NCBI GenBank assembly: GCA_002943765.1
Contig: PQWQ01000041.1
Location: forward strand, 186,001-250,000
Length of the DNA stretch: 64,000 bases
Source: Psoroptes ovis
Taxonomy: Eukaryota > Arthropoda > Arachnida > Sarcoptiformes > Psoroptidae
Reading direction: 5' to 3'
Below are positions 10,860 to 22,056 of this stretch, one piece after another (position 1 is the first letter of the stretch; every line of letters begins with the position of its first letter). Under the pieces are notes generated by a model that worked only from the letters and a program-made list of their open reading frames with translations, did no database searches and had not been told where the DNA came from. A program made the translations under genes and the position numbers.

Positions 10860-11982
10860 ATGGAAGATTCACTTGAAAATATCTTTAATTTATTGATTCG
10901 TGATCGTAAATTATTAGTGCCAGGCAAAGGCAATGTACCTGATTATTCTAATGGAACCAAAGTATGATATTTTTCGAGTTGTACGATAAGTTTAAATAAT
11001 GATGTTCCCAATTAGGTAACATTTCATTTTAAAACTGAAGCAATATACTCAAATGGTGATGAAAAAATAATTGATGATTCAAAGTCATCTAACAAACCGA
11101 TGGAATTATTCATTGGCAAAAAATTCAAATTTCCATTATGGGAAGAATGGATTAAACATATGCGTTTAGGCGAGATATCACAATTGTCATATAATTGGTC
11201 ACTTTGTAAAGATGTTTATCCACTATTATCGAAATCATATAGAAATTTCGCAAATCCAACAGATCATGACTCCCGCACTAAACGGTCACATTGTTGTGGT
11301 AAATTTTTTAGCAATCGAATTTCCTTTTAATATCAATTATTAAAATTTAATTCTGTTGAATTCAGGTATGGCGAAAGATGCTGGGACCGGTCATAAAGAT
11401 CTTGATGATCTTTTGATTAATCCACCAGAAAAATTACGATTTACAATTGAATTGATGAATGTTGAGAATCCAAATGATATTGATCAAGAAATATGGTTAA
11501 TGAGTGAAAAAGAAATGCAAGAAAATGTTCCATTATTACAAAAAGAAGGTAACAAACTATTTAGTGAAAAAAAATACGAAGATGCATCATTAAAATATCG
11601 AAAAGCATTGGCAATACTTGAACAATTGATGACCAGAGAAAAACCGGGGGATGAAGATTGGTTGAATTATGATTTAGCGAAAATTCCATTATTATCGAAT
11701 CTGGCACAATGTGAATTATTTATGCATCAATATTATAATGTTATTCGGCACACTGATGAAGTGCTGGAAAAAGATTCCAAAAACATCAAAGCATTATATC
11801 GTCGCGCAAAAGCTCATTTAGCCGTTTGGAATATAGAACAAGCGAGAAAAGATTTTCAACAAGTTTCACAATTGGATAAAACACTATCATCGACGATAAA
11901 ACAGCATCTAATCGATTTAGAGCAACAAGTTAAACTCAAAGAACGTGAAGATATGGAATTATTGAAAGGGAAATTATTTTGA
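10860..11982 (+). CDS. AIP: AIP/XAP2-like co-chaperone (FKBP-like plus TPR)
   Basis: Three exons (10860..10961, 11016..11298, 11366..11982) give 333 aa; human AIP is 330. The exon 2-3 junction completes the HCCG motif, which is diagnostic of AIP. An FKBP-like prolyl-isomerase fold (residues about 1-150) is followed by three TPR motifs (about 170-320). Recognisable stretches: MELFIGKKFKFPLWEE, VYPLLSKSYRNFA, GHKDLDDLLINPPEKLRF, VPLLQKEGNKLFSEKKYEDA, and ALYRRAKAHLAVWN. In the family the TPR domain binds the Hsp90 C-terminal EEVD tail and the protein stabilises clients such as the Ah receptor. ATG 10860 is 66 bp downstream of the previous poly(A)-like AATAAA, so the spacing is very tight. Confidence 0.93.
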
Positions 11983-12155
11983 AACTATTTATTTAAAATG
12001 AATTTTTTAATTTTATCATGTAAAAACGAGTAATTAAATTCAAATCCGTCCTTTATGAAATATTCAGTGATAATCATCAAATATTTATATTTTTCATAAA
12101 TTAGACAAATCAACAAGTTGTTTAATCAATTATTTTTTGATGCAAATCAATAATA

Positions 12156-13656
12156 ATGAAACTTCGTCATCATTTTCGTGATCTTCAACAATGGAACGAT
12201 CAAGGTTTACCGATAAAGAGTACTTGTTCAGATATGGCTGTTAAGCTATTTGATTCAGCCTTGACTCAGGTAAGATAATTTTTTGAATGGTCTGATATTT
12301 TACTGGCTCGCAAATTCATTACAGTATGTTGGCTGGTATGATGATGACATAGGTATGGCTGAAACTGTAGCCAAAATGTTGGATGAAGATCCGAATTTCA
12401 TCCTTGGTCGCGTTTTATCAATTGGACTCGATTTGATTGGTACTGGTACAAGCATCAAGCGTAATCCAGAATTGAATTCGGATTTGATTAATTTGAAAAA
12501 ATTGACAGAAAAACGCAAATCAGAAATTGATTGGCGCGAATATGCACATGTTGACGCACTTGATTTACTTGCTAATGGAAATATGGCTGGTGCAAGTAAA
12601 ATTTGGGAACAAATTTTAGATCAATATCCATTGGATTTACTTGCATTGAAGTTAGCGCATGATGTTTATTTTTATTTAGGCGATAAGAAAAACATTCTGC
12701 ATTCAATCGATAGAGTTTATAAAAAATGGGAAGCAAGCAACGATCCACTCAAAGGGTAATTCGATTAATTAATTAATCTATTATTCAGTAATATTAGTTG
12801 CATTGATAGTTACATTCATGGAATGTATGCTTTTGGTTTGGAAGAACAACAACGATATTCGGATGCTGAAAAACAAGCTAAATTAGGATTAGAAAAAATC
12901 CCACAAGATGCTTGGGCTGTGCATGCTTTAGCACATGTTCATGAAATGCAAAGACGCACTAATGAAGGAATCGATGCTATCTATAACACTGAAAAAGATT
13001 GGAAAGATTGTAATTATTTGGCTTGTCATAATTATTGGCATATGTCATTGTTCCATATTGAGATGGATCGACCAGAAATGGCATCATCCATCTATCAATC
13101 ACATATTGGTACACAAGCAAAAAAAAGTGGCAACATGTTGGACATAGTCGATGCAACTTCTCTACTATATCGTTTAGATTTGTTATATTCTAAAAAATAT
13201 ACTGATTGTCAATGGAAAGATTTATATGATATATGCGAACAACATTTTGATGACTATATTTTGGGTTTCAATACTGTACATTTTACTATGACATGCCTTG
13301 GAAATGATCGCATAGAAAAAGCTGATGAATTATTGGAAGGATTACGAGCAGTCAAATTAGCTGGTAGTATTCAAGATCATTGGGTTGATGTAACTGAACA
13401 GGTGATTCAATCAATGATTGATTTCAAACGTGAAAAATATCAGTGCTCTTTAGATCGATTGTTGGCCGTAAAGAATGACATTTTGAAAATGGGTGGAAGT
13501 GATGCCCAACGTGATGTATTCAATCAATTAATGTTGGTTGCTGCTGTTCGTTCAAAATCCAATGATGTTTGTCAGAGACTATTGTCTGAAAGAAAATCTA
13601 TTCGTGGTGATGATATCGTTGTGCGTGAACTGACCAAAGTAATGAGCAGTAATTGA
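12156..13656 (+). CDS. TTC38: Tetratricopeptide repeat protein 38 homologue
   Basis: Three exons (12156..12269, 12325..12755, 12810..13656) give 463 aa; human TTC38 is 469. Junctions: ACTCAG|GTAAGA, TTACAG|TATGTT, AAAGG|GTAATT and GATAG|TTACAT. The start MKLRHHFRDLQQWNDQGLP and internal stretches typical of the family are visible: ALDLLANGNMAGASKIWE, YIHGMYAFGLEEQ, AWAVHALAHVHEMQ, and ACHNYWHMSLFHIEM. TTC38 is a widespread but poorly characterised helical-repeat protein; no enzymatic activity is established. The 3' end converges on RpLP0 with only 128 bp between the stop codons. Confidence 0.92.
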
Positions 13657-13784
13657 AATTCGATACATTTTTTAAATTCAACTAGAAACATGATTGTATT
13701 GAAAAAAATTGAATTCATCTTTTATTGATTCGATTATATTCAAAATAAAAAATTTCAAAATATAATTATTCTTTTTCAGTTTCG

Positions 13785-14793
13785 TTAATCGAAAAGACCG
13801 AATCCCATATCATCATCTTCTTCTTCCTCCTCTTCTTTCTTTTCTTCAGCTGCAGCAGGAGCAGCAGCAGCACCACCGGCAGTTGCGGCTGGAGCAGCCA
13901 TAGCAGCGAATTTCGATGGATCTTTCAAATATTCTTTAGCACGTGATGCAGCTTCGAAATCGATATCTGTTACTAATGCAACAGCAATCAAATTCTTCAA
14001 ACCATTGACGATTGAGTGCGGTACCGATGCAATTGTTGGATAGCCAATAGACAATGATACTGCCGCAACATTTCGTACACCTTGCATAAATCGTTGTCTT
14101 AAATCTTCTGGTGTGATGTCCAGAATTTCTGGATCAAAAACTGTACCAGAATCATAAACTTGACGAATAACCAAACCATATGTGAACGGTGAAATGTTCA
14201 ACATGTTCAATAATGTGGCTTCAGAGGCGCCAACTTTGTCATTCTTTTTGATCAAATGAATTTCGTTCAAGATTTCAATAGTACCCTTTGAAATTTTGGT
14301 TGGAATAGACAAAGCTTGAAAGAAACTAGTCTTTTCCGGACCTAATCCAGTGTTTTGCGGTGGAATCTTTACATCGCAAGGAGCCAATGCACCAGCACGA
14401 GCTGGAGCTTGAACTTTATTAGCCAAAATTTTGTCTCGAATGTCTACCAAATCTTTTTCAGTAAAAACAAATCCAATATTCGATTTAATGTGTGGCAATA
14501 ATTTTTCGACAGATGGATTATTGTCGATATGGCTACGAATAGCTTTACGGATCATTGTATTTTTGCCCATCAACAATACAGCATCTTCACGGAGCGAATG
14601 ACGAATTGTTTGCATTTGTTTTGAGCCTACATTATCCACACCAACGATGAAACATTTTGGATATTCGTCCAAGAGACTCTGAACATGGGAAATTAAAATA
14701 TAATTCAAATTGACGATTTGTACAAAAAAAAATACAAACCAAAAGTTTGGTGAAATAGTTGGCTTTCCAGGTAGATCTGTCCTCCCTGCCCAT
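13785..14793 (-). CDS. RpLP0: 60S acidic ribosomal protein P0 (uL10)
   Basis: Coding exons 14793..14740 and 14678..13785 give 315 aa. Exon 1 encodes MGREDRSTWKANYFTKLL and splices (TTTTG|GTTTGT … TTCAG|AGTCTC) to SLLDEYPKCFIVGVDNVG. The rRNA-binding L10 domain is intact, followed by an Ala-rich hinge and the conserved acidic tail ending DDDMGFGLFD. That tail recruits elongation factors (and is a target of ribosome-inactivating proteins). P0 anchors P1/P2 dimers in the ribosomal stalk. A further 5'UTR intron is likely: a GTAAGT donor at 14903 and a TTTTAG acceptor at 14837 on the minus strand. Codon choice looks more GC-ending than in neighbouring genes, as expected for high expression. Confidence 0.97.
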
Positions 14794-14836
14794 CGTTATA
14801 TTTGTGAAACAAGGATCAAAAGTTTTAAGGACAAAT

Positions 14837-14903
14837 CTAAAACGATACTAAAATTGTTTTTAATAAAATAATTATTCATTAATTACCGGAAATTTTTACT
14901 TAC
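14837..14903 (-). other. Probable 5'UTR intron of RpLP0
   Basis: On the minus strand AATTT|GTAAGTAAAA is followed 67 bp later by CGTTTTAG|ATTTGTCC, 43 bp before the RpLP0 start codon. The size fits other introns in the window. Transcript evidence is not available here. Confidence 0.45.
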
Positions 14904-15051
14904 AAATTAAGTTGGAAAAATTATAAAATTTAATTGAAGAATCAAGTGTTTTGAAGCACAACGTGCCGTTTTCGTGAATGAAACGTGTTTATGTGTGTGA
15001 GAACGGGAAAAAGAAATTGAAATTTGAAAATAGAAAATGTTTACTGTTCAA

Positions 15052-15059
15052 TCACGTGA
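15052..15059. promoter_or_regulatory. Palindromic E-box TCACGTGA in a divergent promoter
   Basis: TCACGTGA sits about 260 bp upstream of the RpLP0 start and about 190 bp upstream of the F-box ORF on the other strand. CACGTG is the core bound by Myc/Max, USF and MiT-TFE bHLH factors, and ribosomal-protein genes are known Myc targets in animals. Binding here is inference from the motif and its position. Confidence 0.35.
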
Positions 15060-15248
15060 CACACAATCGATTATTCCGAAAAAAAGAATCGATTCGTTTC
15101 CACTATTTCGACTGCATTCGGTTTGTTTTTTGATTTGCGCTAAAATTCTCTCATTCAAATCTTCAATCTCTAACCGTCAACGATTAATTTAATTTGAATG
15201 GTGTTAAGAAATTAAAAATGCTTTGATTTTTTTGAACCTTATCAAATC

Positions 15249-15713
15249 ATGAATCATAATGATTCAATTGACAGTAATAATAATGTTCATAGTATTCAAA
15301 AAATTGATATAATTGGTAAATTGAAGAATTATCCACATATCTTGGAAATTATATTCAATTATCTTAGAACAAAAGATCTTCGTACAATAATTTGCGTAAA
15401 TAAAAATTGGAATGAAATTATGAGATTTCAAACACCATTAGCCAATAATCGGAGATTAAAATCATTGAAAAAATTGAAGAAAGTAAAAAAAGTAAAAGGC
15501 GAAGAAAATTGGCCAATCGATATCGAATGTGCAAAATTGAAACGTAAACTTTCAAATCAACGAAAATCATTACAATCGATACAAAATTTGCCATTCAATA
15601 ATGATCGTCAAATAATGTCTAATGAAATTTGTAATATTAAAAATGATCATGAGAAAATTGCGAAACGAAGAAAAAAATGGAAACTGGCAAAAGTACCCTT
15701 TAAATCTTGGTGA
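15249..15713 (+). CDS. Small F-box-like protein
   Basis: 154-aa single-exon ORF. Residues about 22-62 (KLKNYPHILEIIFNYL, then KDLRTIICVNKNWNEIM) fit an F-box, the Skp1-binding module of SCF ubiquitin ligases. The text after it (RFQTPLANNRRLKSLKK) resembles the FxTPLA stretch that follows the F-box in FBXO5/FBXO43 (Emi1/Emi2, inhibitors of the APC/C). The C-terminal half is Lys-rich and lacks the Cys/His zinc-binding region of Emi proteins, so the relationship is tentative. The gene shares an upstream region with RpLP0 and converges on TSEN34 91 bp downstream. Confidence 0.6.
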   Translation: MNHNDSIDSNNNVHSIQKIDIIGKLKNYPHILEIIFNYLRTKDLRTIICVNKNWNEIMRFQTPLANNRRLKSLKKLKKVKKVKGEENWPIDIECAKLKRKLSNQRKSLQSIQNLPFNNDRQIMSNEICNIKNDHEKIAKRRKKWKLAKVPFKSW

Positions 15714-15804
15714 TTTTTTTATATAAATAAGAATAAATACATAAGAAAAAATTTTAATTTATTGTAAATTTTTTTGATTAAACGAAAACAATGTATCATG
15801 GCAA

Positions 15805-16756
15805 TTACTGTATCTGTTGATCTTCATTAAAAAGCATCGGATTCCATTGAACATGTTCTAATTGAATGTCATCATCGCTATCATTAACAAAATGTACAAT
15901 AATAATGTTTTTTCTTACATTTTTGCCTAAGCGTCCATATGCTTGTATCATACGTTCTTTAAAACAATCAAATTCAATTGAATTATGACAACAATAAATG
16001 ATGAATTTTGCATGAAACAATATTGGATCATGATCATAACATAAAAAATGAGCACCGAATTTTAGACCGTTGGTTAAATAATAACCACTAGTCCAAAAAT
16101 ATTTGAATGTTAGATATTTCAATTTATCCAGACGATTCATCGATTCTAACGATGGTAATTCATATATCTTTACTATTTTAAATTGTTTGTATGGCGATTC
16201 AGTGTAGAAACGTGTACGCTCGTCCAAGTCTTTATCCGAAGGTTGTTTTATGCTTGAAAGCATTTCTTCAAGTATACTTTGCCGGTATTTTTCACGTTCA
16301 TCTTCGTTTTCTATCCTGATTTGTAATTTTTTCAATTTACCATCAACGATTTTGTCTATGTTTGATTTTATTTGTTCGATTCGTTCATCAATCAATTTCT
16401 GTTTCATTTCTTTACGATATTTCTCATTTAATTCATTATGGTATTGCAATAATTCCTTATTGTCATTCAATTCAGATGAAAAAGATTGTTCTACGATCGT
16501 CACTACATTTAATGAATGCAATAAACGTATTTCTTCATTGGACAAAATTAATGGCAAACCATTGATATCATTTTGACGTGGATGCGCTGGTAATGTGCCA
16601 ATCAAACTGCCAATGATACGATGTTTTTGACGAATTTCAACAGCATCTGCCGATAATAAGTGTTACAATGATATGATTTGAACTTTTTAAAGAAGAAATC
16701 TCACCATTTGCATTCCAAATCATGAAAAGGCCTTTGGAATATTTAACTTTGATCAT
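15805..16756 (-). CDS. TSEN34: tRNA-splicing endonuclease subunit Sen34
   Basis: Two exons (16756..16705 and 16646..15805; donor AAATG|GTGAGA, acceptor CGGCAG|ATGCTG) give 297 aa. The N-terminal fold begins MIKVKYSKGLFMIWNAN and is followed by a charged coiled-coil insert (residues about 75-150). The C-terminal nuclease domain has YFWTSGYYLTNGLKFGAHF. The catalytic triad expected for Sen34 is present: Tyr in LCYDHDP (about residue 220), His eight residues later in LFHAKF, and Lys in NVRKN (about 263). Sen34 cuts the 3' splice site of intron-containing pre-tRNAs within the TSEN complex. The start lies 98 bp downstream of the uS14m stop on the same strand. Confidence 0.92.
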
Positions 16757-16854
16757 TTTAAAATTGTGTTTTCGAATAACAATGTTTGACTGATTAAATA
16801 TCTAGTGGGTTAATCTACAAAATTATGATACAAATCCGAGTTATAACAAAATAA

Positions 16855-17479
16855 TCAATTCCACGATGCTTTTATGACACCTGATAATTGATTATAATCA
16901 GCAAAATTACGGAAACAAAAACGACTAATACGATAACGCTTCAAAATACCACGTGAGCGACCAGTTATTGCGCAACGATTATGCAGCATATGAAACATAG
17001 AATCACGAGGTAATGCACGTTCAAGTTTAAAAGCTTCTTCCTGTAAAATTTTCAAGCGAATCAACGTAAAGAACCATTTAAATCTTCAAAAAAATACATA
17101 CACGAACTGATTGAGGCAATGTACGATTCTTTCTCATATTATAATAACATTGACGAAATGGATAATAATCAATAAACACACGACGACGGCGAACATCACG
17201 CAACATACGTGTTGTTGCCCATTTTAATTCACCGATTGAATCTAAACTAGGTTGATTTGGATCTTTAATTATTCGTTTACGTACAATTTTAGTTTCAAAT
17301 GCGTTGCCAGTATTTGATAATGGTGATATTGGTGGTAAATTTTCGTATTGAGGGAATGGATTTTTTTTACTAGATTTTTTTGTACTACTCAATGATCGAA
17401 ATGAATTTGATATGATTGCTGTTCCATAGACAAGTTGTTGATGAATTTTTCTACCTAATTTATTCAAAATAAATGACAT
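16855..17479 (-). CDS. mRpS14: Mitochondrial small ribosomal subunit protein uS14m
   Basis: Two exons (17479..17102 and 17040..16855; donor TTCGT|GTATGT, acceptor TTTACAG|GAAGAA) give 187 aa. The S14 core runs from about residue 87 to the end: WATTRMLRDVRRRRVF, then ALPRDSMFHMLHNRC, TGRSRGILKRYRISRFCFR, and QLSGVIKASW. Members end in an A/S-W; here one extra Asn follows. The N-terminal 86 residues, Ser/Lys/Pro-rich and starting MSFILNKLGRKIHQQL, form a longer extension than in the vertebrate protein and should include the mitochondrial targeting presequence. The start faces eEF1A across a shared upstream region. Confidence 0.93.
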
Positions 17480-18945
17480 GACTATCGAAAATTCGTAAAA
17501 AATGGAAAATTAATTGAAATTTAATGAGTTAAACTAGCTAAAATTTTACCAGATTATGATCTTCACATGTCTTTTTTTCTTTTTCTACTCGGTCATCTTT
17601 TTTGTGAACAGTATACTGCCAACACTATTGCTACCTAAACCAATCGAATCAAAATAGTTTGCAGCAAAAAAAGCGTCGAATTTGGGCAATGAAATAGCAT
17701 TGTTCAATGCGCTTTTCGAATCATTTGTCGTTAAGCGTGCATCACATGTGCATCGATTGAAAAAACAAAAAGTCGAATTTTTTTCAAAACTTTGATTATT
17801 TTTATCTCAAACTTTTATTTAAATTTTTTTGTAATACTTCAAGTGAGTTTCATGTAAATCATCATTTCTATCCTTATTACTGTAATTGTCATTCAAATTC
17901 TTTCAATTTTTTACCTTTTTTTCAAGAATTTTATCAAATTTCATTTACTCTAATTTGAAATTTGATGAAATTCGATTCGCTTTCCTTTTTCGAGTTTTGC
18001 ACCTTTTTTTCACATTTCCAAACCATTTTCAATTCATAATTCTCTTAATTCTAGCTAAGATGTGAATTTCAATTTTTTCTTGACCAAATTACTTCACAAT
18101 CAAGAAGAAAATAATTGAAATTCGAATCCTATCTCGCATTTTCATTTTCCAATTTTTTAAATTCTCATCACTCTTTTTCTCATCCATCCATTTCCATTGT
18201 GTTTAATTATGTTTTCAATTTCATTTTTTTGATGGAAATTGTATCCGGTATCTCCAATATCTTTTGTTTTTCCAATCTTGGAAAAAACACTCCAAGCATG
18301 TGATTATAATCATTTTTTCACCATTTATGATATCATTGTTCAAAAATGTGAATTGCTGACATCGCAGCAAACCACATTTTTTCATGAACATAGTTCCTTT
18401 TCTTTCCTCTTTCTTCTTTGTAAAATTGATTCTGCGCAAGTTTTTCGCATTTGATGATTGTATTTCTCTTTCATTACACGTATGCATGATGCATGTGTTT
18501 TCAAATTTTCAAGTGTGTTTCTCTTCATACGCTTTATACATGCCACCTAGTGTTTTGTTAGGCTTCATCTATATGCATGTGTGTGTGTGTGTATGTTTCT
18601 GTATATTTGTATGATTTCTGTTTTTAAATTGAAAATAACAAGAGAAAATTTTTTTAACCGATTTAAGCGCCACTTCCGTCGGCATTGCATTTCTGTTGCG
18701 GTGTGTTTTTTGTGTTTGTGTGTCTATTGCATGATTCGTGTGGTGTGCTTTCAATTCGCATTTATTTCCAAATTTTTGCACTTTTTTATTTGTCTTTTTA
18801 AATATTGTTGGTTTGCATTTAAATTTTATTTTTCTTGAAATTTTGAAACGTTTTATTTACCAAATATTAATTTGTTAATTTTTCCTTGTCATTATTTTCA
18901 GTATTTTTGATTACATTTTTATAGTTCGAAATTTAATTGAAAAAA
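17480..18945. promoter_or_regulatory. Divergent promoter region and probable eEF1A 5'UTR intron
   Basis: 1,466 bp between the uS14m and eEF1A start codons. On the + strand CTTCAA|GTGAGT at 17843 is a strong donor, and TTATTTTCAG ends at 18900, so a roughly 1.06-kb intron in the eEF1A 5'UTR is likely; long leader introns are common in animal eEF1A genes. The presumed intron is T-rich and contains a short (TG)n run near 18579-18592. Several short ORFs on both strands here are judged accidental. The exact transcription start cannot be placed. Confidence 0.4.
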
Positions 18946-20401
18946 ATGGGTAAAGAAAAAACTCATATCAACATTGTCGTTATTGGCCATGTCGATTCAG
19001 GTAAATCGACAACCACTGGTCATTTGATTTATAAATGTGGTGGTATCGATAAACGTACAATCGAAAAATTCGAAAAAGAAGCTCAAGATGTAAGATTTTT
19101 TTTCAATTTTGAATCTCTAGATCTTAATGCTGATTTTTTAACTATGTATGAGATAGATGGGTAAAGGTTCTTTCAAATATGCCTGGGTTTTGGATAAATT
19201 AAAAGCTGAACGTGAACGTGGTATTACAATTGATATTACCTTGTGGAAATTCGAGACACCAAAATACTATGTTACTGTTATTGATGCTCCTGGTCACAGA
19301 GATTTCATTAAAAACATGATTACTGGTACTTCGCAAGCTGATGTTGCTGTTTTAATCGTTGCTGCTGGTACTGGTGAATTTGAAGCTGGTATTTCCAAAA
19401 ATGGTCAAACTCGTGAACATGCTTTATTGGCCTACACTTTGGGTGTCAAACAATTGATTGTCGGCGTAAACAAAATGGATACAACTGAACCACCATTCTC
19501 TCAAGCTCGTTTCGAAGAAATTCAGAAAGAAGTCTCTGCATATGTTAAGAAGATTGGTTACAATCCAGCTACAGTTGCTTTTGTACCAATTTCTGGTTGG
19601 AACGGTGATAACATGTTGGAACCATCAACCAACATGACCTGGTTTAAAGGATGGTCAATTGAACGTAAAGGTCAAAAATTCGAAGGCAAAACATTGTTGC
19701 AAGCTTTGGATGCACAAGAACCTCCAACTCGTCCAACTGATAAACCACTCCGATTGCCATTGCAAGATGTGTACAAAATTGGTGGTATTGGTACTGTACC
19801 AGTCGGTCGTGTTGAAACTGGTGTATTGAAACCTGGTATGGTCGTTACATTTGCTCCAGCTGGTATCACCACTGAAGTAAAATCTGTTGAAATGCACCAC
19901 GAAGCCTTGCAAGAAGCTGTCCCTGGTGACAATGTTGGTTTCAACGTCAAAAACGTTTCAGTTAAAGAATTGCGTCGTGGTTACGTTGCTGGTGATAGTA
20001 AAGATAATCCACCAAAGGGATGTGAAGAATTCACTGCCCAGGTAATCGTGTTGAATCATCCAGGCCAAATCTCGAACGGTTACACTCCAGTTTTGGATTG
20101 TCACACCGCTCACATTGCTTGCAAATTCAAGGAAATCAAAGAAAAATGTGACCGACGTTCTGGTAAAAAATTGGAAGATATGCCTAAATCAATCAAATCA
20201 GGTGATGCCGCTATTATCGACTTGGCCCCAACTAAACCAATGTGCGTCGAAACATTCACGGAATTTCCACCATTGGGCCGTTTCGCTGTCCGTGATATGA
20301 GACAAACTGTTGCCGTCGGTGTCATCAAATCGGTCAAACCGAAAGAAGTTAGTGGTGGTAAAGTGACCAAGGCTGCTGAAAAAGCACAAAAGAAGAAATA
20401 A
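18946..20401 (+). CDS. eEF1A: Translation elongation factor 1-alpha
   Basis: Coding exons 18946..19089 and 19157..20401 give 462 aa, the canonical length. The first exon ends AAGAT|GTAAGA and the second begins GATAG|ATGGGT. GTPase motifs are intact: GHVDSGKS (14-21), DAPGH (91-95) and NKMD (153-156). The switch region ERERGITIDI and the tail AEKAQKKK are typical. It delivers aminoacyl-tRNA to the ribosomal A site as the GTP complex and also binds actin. Codon use is biased toward C-ending codons compared with neighbours, as expected for one of the most expressed genes. Two AATAAA signals lie at 20589 and 20598. Long ORFs on the opposite strand of this gene are shadows. Confidence 0.98.
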
Positions 20402-20717
20402 CCATACGCCCCAAAACCTAGAATTTGTTTCTCTGTGTTTTGTATGGGCCGTTTGGCAATCGAAAATTTTCTCACTTTTTCTCGAATACCACATTTACAC
20501 ATACAATTATTCGAACACCACCACATTACATGAATTTTGAAAAATACAAATTAAAAACCCAATCTAAACATTCATTTTATATTTGAAAAATAAAAACAAT
20601 AAAAAGTTTTGAAAAAAAAAAAATTGAATTCAATCTGAAATTCTTGTCCTATACCTAATTTTCTCTTATTAACGTGGCCATACGCATTGATTTACATTTA
20701 ACATCCATTTCCTCGCA

Positions 20718-20725
20718 TGACGTAA
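20718..20725 (+). promoter_or_regulatory. CRE/ATF-like TGACGTAA near EMC2
   Basis: TGACGTAA occurs 131 bp upstream of the EMC2 start codon, in the only stretch available for that promoter (20,610-20,855). ATF/CREB-type bZIP factors bind this core. Functional use is inference from position only. Confidence 0.25.
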
Positions 20726-20855
20726 AATAATTTTCGGGAAACTTTTTTTCAAGCAAAATTGTTTTGTTTTGATTTTTCCGCGAAAGTTTCTCTATTTAAT
20801 AAAAGTGCTCAAATTTTAAAATCTTTTGTGATTTTTGCATTCCTTATTTTGAGAA

Positions 20856-21894
20856 ATGGACCCAAACAAATTTGAATCTGGTGAAGAATTTGTAAATAAA
20901 TTAAGCAAACGTGGTAAGTATAATTATTAATTTTAATTCAATAAAGTTTTAAATGTTTTTATTTTTGCAAAAAAAAATAAAATAAAATAAAGAGGCAAAA
21001 GAATTGCTGCAAAAATGGCGTGAAGATAATGCTCGAAATTCTGAGTTAGTTCGTCAAATTTGGACGACCAAAAATCTTGGTCCTTATCTCGGTGATGAAA
21101 GTATGTGAATCGAAATTTGCTCTTCAATTCGTTAATTTTTTTTCTTTAAAGAATGGGTTGTGTTGGAACAAGTATGTATAGCTGCAATGGATTTACATGA
21201 TAAAACATTGGTCGAAAATTGTATACAACAATTATTGGATAAATTTCCAAACAGTAGTCGTGTTAAACGATTACGAATGATGGCAAAACTTGAATTAAAT
21301 CAACGTTATGAAGATGCAATATTGAAATATAATGAATTGATTGCAAATGATGAATCGAATTCATTATTGCATAAAAGAAAAATTGCCATATTGATTGCAA
21401 TGAGGAAAAATGCACAAGCAATCAAAGCCCTGTGTGATTATCTTAAAAACTTTATGAATGATCATGAAGCATGGATACAACTATCAGAATTATATATACA
21501 AGAACAAGAATATTCTAAAGCTGCATTTTGTGTTGAAGAACTAATTTTATCAAATCCACATAATCATTTATATCATGAACGATATGCTGATATACAATAC
21601 ACGATATCAACACCAGATTCATTAGAATTAGCACGTTCATATTATGCTCAGGCTACAAAATTAAAACCGAAAAGCCTACATGCATTATATGGTTTAATAT
21701 TGTCATCAAATTCATTGGCTACATTACCAAAAACAACGGCTACAAAAAAGAAAGAATATTTACGTATGTCACAATGGGCATCCAATCAAATTTCCATCAT
21801 ATATAAAAATAATATGAATACATCAAATGACAAGAAATTTGATGATCGTTTAATTAATAATATTGATTCAGCATTAGAGTCATTGTCTATTTAA
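20856..21894 (+). CDS. EMC2: ER membrane protein complex subunit 2
   Basis: Three exons (20856..20913, 20993..21100, 21152..21894) give 302 aa; EMC2 proteins are near 297. Junctions: CGTG|GTAAGT, AATAAAG|AGGCAA, GAAA|GTATGT and TTTAAAG|AATGG. It is a soluble TPR solenoid: EWxVLEQVCIAAMD near the start, then FPNSSRVKRLRMMAKLE, YNELIANDESNSLLHKRKI, NDHEAWIQLSELYIQ, KAAFCVEELILSNPHNHLYH and YYAQATKLKPKSLHALYGL. EMC2 is the cytosolic scaffold of the EMC, which inserts tail-anchored and multipass proteins into the ER. Introns are only 50-80 bp. Confidence 0.93.
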
Positions 21895-22056
21895 TCTACT
21901 TGAATTTAGTCAAATTAAATATTTATAACATTATGAATATTCGAGATAATTGTGCGCTTCATTACTATTAATTATTGATATTCGAACAAAATACTACATA
22001 ATGATTTCTATTTTATTGTTAGTTTTACTGAAAATAAAATAAAAAGTATTTGTTTT

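Noticed and set aside
18115..18838. Overlapping ORFs on both strands upstream of eEF1A
   Set aside because: They lie in the probable 5'UTR intron, are Phe- and Cys-rich from T/TG-rich DNA, and overlap one another on both strands.
19655..20526. Several long minus-strand ORFs inside eEF1A
   Set aside because: Antisense shadows of a strongly codon-biased gene; no independent family signal.
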